From Larix kaempferi (taxonomy: Eukaryota; Streptophyta; Pinopsida; Pinales; Pinaceae), in NCBI GenBank assembly GCA_027924585.1, contig BSBM01000321.1, positions 1,563,001 to 1,627,000 of the forward strand: a stretch of DNA of 64,000 nt. The letters run 5' to 3'. Under the pieces are notes generated by a model. The model made no database searches and was not told where the DNA came from. It was given only the letters and a program-made list of their open reading frames with translations. Both the position numbers and the translations under genes were made by a program. Position 1 is the stretch's first letter; each line of letters opens with the position of its first letter. Below are positions 55,140-64,000 of this stretch, in pieces.

Positions 55140-56150
55140 TTCCTCTTTTATGCTCAAGTTCCATAATCTATAATTTATGGTCTAAAGTGATATAACCATC
55201 TACAGAGGATGTGTAAAATGTATCCAGTTGGGACTTAGTGTTTAGGAGTTCCTTACGCCTATCTTTTTTGCAATTCTCCACCCAAGGAATCGTTTGAGCT
55301 TTCAACCTTTTGATATTGTTCAAAAATTGTACATCAATCGAGCTTTGTGTAAAACGGTTGTAGCGAGTTCAAATAGATTTTTGATCAATAAGTGGAAATC
55401 CTCATCATCTAACCACATTGCATCAAATTTGAAAGGCGAAGGGGCTTGCTCGAATCTCCTCTAATCTCAAGGAAGACATGAAAGTGACCAGAGTCACCTC
55501 CTGTTCCTATCCATTGTTTAGCACAGGATGCAGAATGCAACATTCCTTCATTGAATAAACGTTAGTCCAATCTGTTTGCAACAACATGGTATCTAGCTCT
55601 CTTATTCCTTCGGGTATGTTTAAGAATCATCAGTGGAAGATAGAAAAGGGATACTTATTCAAAAATTTTTTAAAATTACTCAAAAATTTGGTCTTTGTGA
55701 GTTGTTTTACCCCAGGTCTCTCCCTCACCTATTGAAAAATTCAGATCTCCGAAAAGAATGAAGTTATGTGCCCAATGGAAGCCTGCATCAAAAAGATTAT
55801 CCCAGAAATCCTCTCTATGTAAATGAGGACCATAAATATTTAAGAAGGTGAAAGAAATTCCCAAGTATCTGGAGATAAGATTAGCTCCCAAACCTAAGTA
55901 TATTCCCCAACAGCAATAAGTAGACATAGAATTAATATTCCAACCAGTTATCAGTCCACCTAACATACCAACAACATCCAAGGAAATAAACACAGCCATG
56001 AAAATAGGTCTTAATATCCTTGATAATAGAATCACCAATATTTAGAGACTCCTATAGTAACAAAACATCAGGGTTGTGAAGAGAAACCATTCTTTTCAGA
56101 GCCTATTTTTTGGAGGTATGGCCCAAACTCACATTCAGCGAGATGCATAG
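55140..56150 (-). pseudogene. LINE endonuclease relic
   Basis: Recognisable pieces are FLNIYGPHLHREDFWDNLFD and FILFGDLNFSIGEGETWG, the N-x-YGP and GDxN blocks of the L1 endonuclease, both with key residues in place. Further on, SRVIWLNKGDYNSKFFHNF is the linker block before RT. The N-terminal segment with the catalytic Glu is not clear. Confidence 0.75.
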
Positions 56151-56223
56151 CATTAGCGTACCTTATTCCTGGGGGTGCATGCTAAGGCCCCCTTGATAGT
56201 TATTTTCCTACCCACTTTGACAT

Positions 56224-58439
56224 TTAACACTTATTGTGATTTGGAAGATGCCATAATAGAACTGCGACCTCGAATTCGACTGGGAATTCCATATGAATAC
56301 TTAAAAATACCTTTAACGGCTTCAAATGATACCCTCGATGTTTGAGAGGATATAGGCCTAAAGTGGTATCTAGGCAAAGTCTTAGTCTTCCTTGAAGATG
56401 GAAAGATCTAGGTAGCCTTGGGATTGCAACCAGTAGGAGGTATGGGGAGGACATTCGAACTAGGCTCTAGTGTAGGTAGGGAATACTGGGGGGAGGATGC
56501 AAGAGAAAGAACCAATGTGGAAAATCCATCTGTTGGAGTTCTAGTAGAGATATCCTTTGGGGCCATAAGGAAGCTCAGGGGAAAAGTAGATTTCACAGGT
56601 GAAGGAAAAAAGATATTAGAAGGCTAGGGAGGGAGGGAAAGAGGGTATCTGGGAAAGGGTTCAGTATAAGAGGGGGGACAATGGGACCTAGTGGGGTACC
56701 CTAGGCATCCATATAATCCATCAAAAGACAGAAAAACTGTAGGATTATCGAAGAGACTAAAAATAGTGTTCGGTGTTCTAAAGGGCCTAATGATAGGGGC
56801 TAGGAGAGGAGGCAAGGGAGTATCTAGTCCACTAGCTAAGGAAAATCTAGGAAGGGATGTAGTATACAAAAAGGTATCCATGGGATAAACATGAAGGGGT
56901 TGTAAAAACTTACTCGGAGTAGGAGAGTTGAAAATTGATTCAATAGAGATCGCCTTATCTTCCCGAGTCACAGTCTGTAGGTTCTCATCCTTTGAAATCG
57001 GCATAAGCCCACAAAGTGATGGAAGACCCTCTGATGAAACATAAGAGGTCCCCTCATATGGTAGAGGCACCAGAGTTACTTCATGAGACTAAGGAGAGTC
57101 CACATTAGCTGTGAAAGATACCTAAGCGGAGAGCGCCAAAGCTTCTAGGACCTCATTCTTTTGGTTCTTATTCATTACTACCAATGAAAGATCAAGTAGT
57201 GCTAGAGGGTCCCCTAATATAGCTTTATAGGTCCCCACAAATGGAGAAGACACCAAAACTACTTCCAGAGATAGAGGAGAAACCACATTGACAAACAAAG
57301 GTACGAGAGCAGTCTCTAGAGGTTGGGAACTATCCCCCAAATATTCCAATTTCGGCTCCTTGGGCTTCTTGTTCCTCTAGAAATTGCACACAAGGGGAAA
57401 CAAACAATCCTGAACAAGGTGACCATATGGATGGAACCAGTTACATCTGAAAGGAAATCCTATATATTCTAGTTCCTAAGAGTAGGTGTAAGGCCCTTTA
57501 GAGATATTTATCTTGTCAAGTAAACCATCTCTGATGTCCATATCTACCAAAATATTTTCCACTACCATCTCACCTATAAATTCAATACTGCCATCTGCCA
57601 TAAGGTAATCACTTAGAGTGGCTCCAATCAGTTAGAATATTTCGAGGGTCCACAACTTTGGCGGCAGCCCTGGGAGTTTCACCCAGGTCGGGTGTGAGTG
57701 AATTTTCTCCCTGTGGGCATCAAAGGTGCACTGTCACCCATCTCTTTTCCTTAAATGGATATTTCCCCTAGAACCAGGTACCTTCAAGAACCCTCCTGTC
57801 ATCTTCATTAGACCAAAGAATGGCTCCAAGACATCCTTTGGAGAGCCCAAAACATTGTGGAGAATACTCCAAAAAATACCACTGATTTGTCGCCCAATTC
57901 CGAAAAGTGGGTAGAGACATACTATCGCCTCGAAAACGCCCTACAATAGTAGGTTCAAACATAGAGAATACTTCAAACATTAGGGCATCCTCTCCTAGGG
58001 GAAGGTTTACCTCTAGTTTCTTCTTCATACACCTTCTATGTTTCCTCCTAGCAATGGAGATTGTGGTACCTAGGTCCGAACCCTTTTCCAAGTATGGCTT
58101 GCCAAGGAATAGGCTTGAGAGTGATGTGGTACCAATATTGCTTAGGGGGGCAGCTATAGGAGCGGGCTCCTAGGTAACTTCAACAGAGAGCAGAGGGGAA
58201 CCACAGGTGTGAGAGAAAGGTAGATTGTCAAAACCCTCCTCGGATGACAAAGACTTATTAAAGTAAGGCGGATCATGAATCCCAAGAACATGAGACACCC
58301 CCATGTGTAAATATCCATCGGGGAATACGAGGAGAATTAAAGAAAAGGGGCCCAACTGGGTACAAGAAACTAGAAAAGATAGTAAATGCTGAGGCCAGGT
58401 TGAGACATCAAGTAAGTAGAGAACAATACGGTTTAGCAT
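56224..58439 (-). pseudogene. LINE ORF1 relic
   Basis: Near 57768-58091: FEVFSMFEPTIVGRFRGDSM, FRNWATNQWYFLEYSPQCFG and EDDRRVLEGTWF, the DUF4283-like pattern found in plant L1 ORF1 and related proteins. At about 57440 GFPFRCNWFHPYGHLVQDC is a zinc knuckle with one Cys changed. Downstream is a Ser/Pro-rich tail. Many stops and shifts; only short stretches are open. Confidence 0.65.
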
Positions 58440-58757
58440 ACATCAGTGACTCCCAAACACCTAATAAGCTTGTAACATACCATACCATAGTAAACAAGGA
58501 CACCATCAAAACCTATACCTTGGAATGGAAACCCTTGACCATCAAAGCTCCAACCCAAAACTCCTAAGTTGATCAGAAACGAAAGAACTGAGAAAACCTA
58601 GCCATCTCCATGGAAACTTATGCAGAAACCACAACAACAATCTAGTTATTCCTTACTCGTGTTACAAGTTGAAATACAATGATGTCCTCTGCTTTATACG
58701 TGTAAACCATTACTTCTTGATTCTCGCCAATGAAATGTACTTCCATCAACATTGTTG

Positions 58758-59783
58758 TGTTATACCTCAAATTTCCACACCATGTGTAAGTGAGGATCTA
58801 CATGTTTCACCACCATGGAAAACATGATGTTGATGCCTCCTAAGGTTGTTAGGACCCTTCCCTAGTCACATTTGGAAGCAAATCCAACAAGCAAGGGGTC
58901 GAAACCCTGCACCTTAACAACTTCCAAAAATTACCTTACTAGAATTTCCGCGCCCTGCATGCCTATGGCGGAGCGACAATTTCAATATTTCCATGCCCTG
59001 CATGCCTATGGGGGAGCGAAAATTTCAATATTTTCGCACTTTGCTTAGTTATAGGGGAGCAAAAATTTTGGTTTAGGATTATCCCTTTGATTTTGGATCT
59101 TGGATCTCATGGATATTTTCTTGGGATGAGGTACCCCTTCAAATTTCATCTCGCATTCCCTCCTTGGCATGGTTTAGATCCTTGATCCACATCTTACTCA
59201 CTTAGATCCATCATTTTCTCCTAGTGGTTGGCCTTCCCAAATCCTACTTAAGGAGGACCATCCATGAGCTAAGGGGAGGTGATCTTGGAAGCACCAAACT
59301 TATGACCCTATGAGTCTTGCAAGGGTGATGGAGGAGAGCTTGGAAGGAGATGCTATCATCTTGTAAATCAAGGTATAACATTGTAATCAACTTCTTTGAC
59401 TTTCTTAATGATAACTTGGCCTATTCTCCCATGTATTGTCTCTTGTTATATTGATGCATGAAATTGTCTATGTTTTTACAGTTAGATCTTTGTTTATACA
59501 TATATTGCTTTGGAGAAGGTGTTGTCTTTCATTTTTGAACAGGTTCATAAGTCCATAATCAAAGGATGGAGCTGGAGCAACTTAGGAGCAGCAAGGACAA
59601 CCATCAAAGTAATGTACCCCATCTCCTTTCTTTGTCTTTCCATAGCTTCTTAGCTGATGTGTGAGCTAGATCTAGGAGAATAGATCACCAATTGTTTCCC
59701 CTATGTCTCTGATTAAACTCATAAAAACTTAGTTTAGTCTTTGGGGTAAATCTAACTATCCGTAGGACGGATTTACTTCTACA
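58758..59783 (+). repeat. LTR 1 of the non-autonomous element
   Basis: Starts TGTTATACCTCAAA and ends TTACTTCTACA. It shares with LTR 2 the blocks TTGGCCTYCC, TCCATGAGC, AACAGGTTCA and TAACTATCCGTAGG. It carries a 43-bp tandem repeat. Confidence 0.75.
58944..59075 (+). repeat. 43-bp tandem repeat, three copies, in LTR 1
   Basis: CCCTGCATGCCTATGGSGGA followed by GCGAAAATTTCAATATTT occurs three times. LTR 2 has two diverged copies at about 60518-60615, so copy number differs between the LTRs. Confidence 0.75.
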
Positions 59784-60280
59784 GAAATTGGCGACTCCAT
59801 GTTTGACCTCAATACCTTGTAATCACATGGTTAGATTCGTATCAATTTCAAATCGTGTAGAAGACCCTGGACACTCTTGATATTTCTTTTACATCCAGGC
59901 TGCAATGGTGATTATTGAATGGGTCTCCACATTGACATCCTATTGGTGACCTTGTTTATGTACTGTCACACAGATCCACTATTTTATTGGTTGTGGTTGT
60001 GTTGTTATTTGATCACAGATCTACGTTTGTTCATAGTAGCTGTGCTTCATCTACAGTCTTTATCATATCGGTTATTTCATGGATCTGCATTGTATTGGTC
60101 GGCAGCCATGCTTTGAGTCAATTGTCCCGAGCATGGGTATGCCCGCCTCAGTGTTATTTGACAATCTTGTTTCCTTGCAGCTCTCCTCTCCAACCTCCTC
60201 GCTACTATCTCTACGGACTCATCTATTGGTAAAGTGTTTCAGCCATCAGTTTCTTCTGACCTCACACTTTAGGGGGCATC
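59784..60280 (+). other. Internal region of the non-autonomous element
   Basis: After the PBS it reads TGTAATCACATGG, TTAGATTCGTATCA, GAAGACCCTGG, AGGCTGCAATGG, GATCCACTATTTTATTGGTT and ATGGATCTGCATTGTATTGG, then the PPT. This matches, in order, the Tat element's 3' UTR (minus strand, 23130-22757). It has no coding capacity. Confidence 0.75.
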
Positions 60281-61303
60281 TGTTATACCTCAGAGTACCA
60301 CTTTGAACCTTTATGTCGTATCCTCATCATGCGACACTTTACGACCCTACCTCCTAACGAGTGATGAACCTTATTGTTACCCTCCTTGGTCTCATCTACA
60401 CCTTTTGGAGACAAATCCACCTTGATTTGGTCAAAAGCCACCTCATTAGGTCACTTGCCACCTCACTTGATCATCCTTTACCAATATTTTTGTGGCCTGC
60501 TGGTAATGCAAGACACAAAAAATTCCGTATTTTCGCATTCTGCATACCTGCTGGGGCGCGAAAATCCCAATATTTTCACGCTATGCTCAGTTAAAGAGGC
60601 GCAAAAATTCCTTCAAACTATCTTTTGGCTTGGGATGTGGATCTCACCCTCCGGGAAATTTTCTTGGGATTGGACCTCCTGTTCGATCCTAACTTACTTT
60701 CCTTGATTAGCTTGGCTCAACCTCTTGATCCACTAATTGCTCATGTAGATCCACCTTCCTCTCTAAGTGGTTGGCCTCCCACATCCTATAAAGGAGATGT
60801 CATCCATGAGCCAAAGGGAGGGCATTTGAGGCATCAAACCTATGGTCTTGGAGGATTTGCAGAGATAGCTAGAGAGGGAGCTTTGGAAGAAGAGTTATTG
60901 CTTGGACATCAAGGGTAACTATATCTTGATCTTCTTGAGTTCTTATCAATATAACTTAGCATGTTTTTCCTATGTGTGTTTTTTATGTTTATGAATGCAT
61001 GTTGTGCTTTGTACAAAGTAGATCTTAGCTTTAACATCTAGTGTTTGGAAGTATTGTTCCTTGTGATATTTAAACAGGTTCAGGCCTTGGAAATCAAGTT
61101 GGAACTAGAGCAAGGACAACCGACAGGTTCAAGGTGAGTTTTGTTAATCTTCCTCTTCCCAATGCTTGAAAGTTAATGGCAATGTATTAGATCTAGAAAA
61201 CAGATAACTATTTGTTTCGATTCTTTCTTAGATTGAACTTGTAGGAGCTTGTTTTGATCTTTGTAGTAGATCTAACTATCCGTAGGGCGGATTTGCTTAC
61301 GCA
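60281..61303 (+). repeat. LTR 2 of the non-autonomous element
   Basis: Starts TGTTATACCTCAGA after the PPT and ends TTGCTTACGCA. Its 3' part matches LTR 1 well (ATCTAACTATCCGTAGG), while the 5' 300 bases are strongly diverged. Confidence 0.75.
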
Positions 61304-64000
61304 GTTGGGACATGAAAAAAAATTAAGTGATGAGGCTACGTTACAATTATATATCCATTAATTAAAATATACTATAATCTTTTAAAGTGACGACAACCAG
61401 AGTTATTCTAAGGAATCACAAGATATCCATGATAAATTTTTAACTTGTATATTTTTAATGACTGATCTTTAAATGTTAACAATTTTTATTTTGTTGAACT
61501 TATGCTTTTTATTATGTTTTTAGAGAGTAAAAAGGTTCTTTTATTATTGTTTTGAACTTCAATTATTTTTCACTTTAGATTACTACATTAAATGCATGAC
61601 ATATCTACTTAAATCATGAAAATACTTTATATAATGAAAATATCAATTTAATATGAATTTGATTTCCAAAAAAAACTAAAATAACATTAGAAAGTTTTGA
61701 ATTTTTTTTATAACTTCATTGCCATTCAAATGAATAAAAAAATTACATTACATTAATCAATAAAATGCACACCACTATAAATAATTTCATTTTATGTATC
61801 TAAATCATTAACTTATCAAAATCCACAACAAAGATATTGGTGTTAATGAAGTAGGACAGCCTTGTACATGTTCTGCAGCTCAAAATGCATACAACAGAAA
61901 TGAAAAATGGACAACCACCACATACGAAGAACTAAAACAAGAGATAAAGGTCTCTCAACTTCTCTATCAATTCATTAACCCAATAGAATTTTAAATTTAC
62001 AATAGTTATGCCCCTAGTCTCATTTTCAGCTAGCTTACAATACACAGTTTTTACAATTTACAAGTTTTCCACTATGCTTCCTTTCTTCAATTCTTTTGGT
62101 TGTTTGGTGGCTTCCTCCTTCTCTACACCTCTGTGATGGATCCTTATCCATAATCCTCTAGCACCTTCACTAGAAGCTTCTTCAAGCTGCATACACATTC
62201 CACATCAAAATTCTGGTCCTCTCAAAATAATTGAAAAATTCAAAAGATCATATGGGTTCTTCAATCCCAATTTCCAACTCCATTAAATTATGTCAAGTCC
62301 ATAATAAATTATCTTCAATGGCCTCGGCCTTTGGCCTCTCTTTCCTTCTTCACGAAGCTTCATCGACGTGTCTGATCATTGGTGCTCATTCGAACCTTCC
62401 TAATTTATCCCTTTGATCCTTCCTAAAGGTGGCTCCGATCGCATGTCAACATCGTCCTATTTTGAGCCCTTATATGTCAACTCTAACGTATCTCTCTTTA
62501 ACTGTCAACCTTTTCCAAACTGTTAGCCTTTCTACAACTCCGACATGCAACTCTGATAGATGTTTGTTGACGCTCCCGTGGCATTCTTGTTTTGGCATGG
62601 AGTCGATTACTTTGACACAACAACTCTAATGCTCCAACTCCAATCCGTCGAGATCTGCAACATGACCTTTCTTGCTCTCATCTGGTGACTGTAATTTATC
62701 TCAATAATCAATCAGATGGCCCTGATGCTACTACATCAGTTAACATGGATTATGTTTGTGAGTTATCAATTTTGAAAGTCAATAATCTTTTGGTTTTTTT
62801 TAAAACATGTTTTCGAGGAAGAATAAAAATAAAAGTAGAGAAACGATGTGAAGTTGTCATTAATTGTTTCTTTCTAGTTAGGAAGTCTACAATTTATTAT
62901 CATCTCATTTTTTTCCAAAATTTAATAGATTATCGATTAAGATTTTTTTTTGCTTGCCTGTATTTCCATAATATTTTTATGGAGAAATAAAGGATATGAG
63001 CATTGAGAGTTTGACTTAGCTTGACAACATTTGGTAGATATGCATGTCTTGTAACATTTTGGAAGAGTTTCTATGATTATAAAATTTCCACTTCACACTT
63101 ATGTTGATGAAGTTTCTTTCTAAACTCATTGAAGTTAAAAAACATGTCTCTCGTTTTTATTCATAGAAAAAATTGTTGGGTATATGTTATATTTTTTGCA
63201 AGTGTGTGTGGGGATTGTTGTCTAACGATCCTTGCCTTGTAGTGCTTCATCGTATGTGTTGGGCACTACACATGGTGTTGGATTTGGAGGGGGGTTTAGT
63301 GCCCTCCTTATGCATCGCGACGTTGACATTGGCGATGGGCGTTAGGTTATTGACAATACAAGCTGAAGATGAGTTTGAAATTTTTTGGGCTACTTTTGGG
63401 TTTTTCCTAAAAATGTGTAATTTAATCATGTTGGATTGGGGTCTATTTCTAATCATGGTTAATGGGTTAGGGTTTGGATGTTCGGGAATAGCTACATATT
63501 TTATTGTGAGTGGTTAATAATTATAATGAGAAAGATAGAGGTGCAACTCTAAGTTTTGTTGGTTTTTCCCTTTAATGGTTTCCAAGGTAAATCTCTATGT
63601 ATTATGTATATGTTGTGGTATAATCTCTACTTTAATAGAATTTGTATGTGTAGTTTATCTTCACATATTTAAAACTTACAAAATTTCAATCAAGATATAT
63701 AAGTACTCTATTGTATATTTAACACTAAGATAAAAACATCTTGCCATGCTACAAAATCCTTCTTTAGCTAAAAAGCCAAAAGTGGGATTTGTACTTCACC
63801 CCACCTATTTTCACAAGTACATATATGCACAAGCATGATCACAAACATGTCATTGGAAACTTAAATCTTGGTATGAGTGATAATATGATTTTACTTTTAT
63901 GGACCAAGATAATCACTCATTCACATGTTCTTAGTTATTTCTATGAAATGCTATTTTTTAGGTACTCCTATTTATCTTCTTTCTATTTATTAACATTTGT
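61304..64000. other. AT-rich intergenic region, nothing recognised
   Basis: 2.7 kb of AT-rich DNA without LTR ends, PBS, RT motifs or repeats that I can see. A 114-codon plus-strand ORF at 63173-63517 is hydrophobic (LFLIMVNGLGFGCSGIATYF) but has no recognised family and no matching signals, so it is not called as a gene. Confidence 0.5.

Larger units (their letters stand above)
53805..58440 (-). mobile_element. L1-type LINE, minus strand, 3' truncated
   Basis: In minus order: ORF1 with a nucleic-acid-binding N-terminal domain and one decayed knuckle, an apurinic-type endonuclease, RT, and the start of the post-RT region (YLGF...KLNDYSCKD), which stops at about 53805. The C-terminal end and poly(A) tail are missing. 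Decay is heavy. Confidence 0.8.
58758..61303 (+). mobile_element. Non-autonomous LTR element (2.5 kb) related to the Tat 3' region
   Basis: Two ~1.02-kb LTRs with TGTTATACC...CA ends enclose only 497 bases. A PBS-like TGGCGACTCCATG follows LTR 1 and a PPT (TTTAGGGGGCATC) precedes LTR 2. GTTG occurs on both sides (58754-58757, 61304-61307) as a possible 4-bp target duplication. There are no ORFs. LTR divergence is high, so the insertion is old. Confidence 0.8.

Noticed and set aside
63173-63517. Hydrophobic 114-codon ORF as a membrane protein gene
   Set aside because: No family resemblance, no neighbours, no codon pattern; random openness in AT-rich DNA is as likely.

Overview
The window has no intact host gene. 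It is a dense, nested graveyard of retroelements of the kind found in very large plant genomes, most likely a conifer or other gymnosperm. The strongest taxonomic clue is at the left edge: the 3' end of a GIY-YIG-encoding Penelope-like element (PLE). In land plants such elements are best known from conifers. Long OTA-type Ty3/gypsy elements with large leaders and accessory ORFs, heavy relic load and low gene density fit the same picture.

Layout. (1) 2-1654: 3' end of a PLE (end of RT, GIY-YIG nuclease, AT-rich UTR, hammerhead-like motif). (2) 1660-5469 minus, 5470-11208 plus, 15115-16090 plus, 16091-21854 plus and 44905-~52058 plus: five decayed copies (A to E) of one OTA, Athila-like Ty3/gypsy family. 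Together they give one architecture: LTR; Asp-tRNA-like PBS; an N-terminal domain in frame with gag; gag; three CCHC knuckles; Q/P-rich and RGG linker; two more CCHC knuckles; protease; a second capsid-like module; RT; RNase H; integrase; a ~960-codon third ORF; hairpin; LTR. (3) 11209-15112 minus: a truncated Ty1/copia. (4) 21855-44627 minus: a Tat-type gypsy with paired ~885-bp LTRs, PBS, PPT, gag with a Pro/Gly-rich arm, pol, an extra archaeal-type RNase H beyond integrase, and an intron-containing antisense gene. It lies inside the RT of copy D. (5) 35830-43184 plus: a young copia nested in the Tat leader, with two 650-bp LTRs about 1% different and a CAAAC target duplication, but mostly deleted coding capacity. 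(6) 53805-58440 minus: an L1-type LINE. (7) 58758-61303 plus: a 2.5-kb non-autonomous LTR element whose short internal region matches the Tat element's 3' UTR. (8) 52059-53800 and 61304-64000: AT-rich, nothing recognisable.

How the parts relate. The nesting gives a time order: copy D, then Tat (LTRs roughly 4% different by eye), then copia (about 1%). The most interesting biology is in the accessory proteins. The third ORF of the Athila-like family (sense strand) and the spliced antisense ORF of the Tat element share the motifs TGLSRRG and FNWCxxLL. Two separate retroelement lineages therefore appear to carry related plant-mobile-domain-like proteins in opposite orientation to pol. All identities, divergences and splice calls are by eye; nothing was computed or searched.
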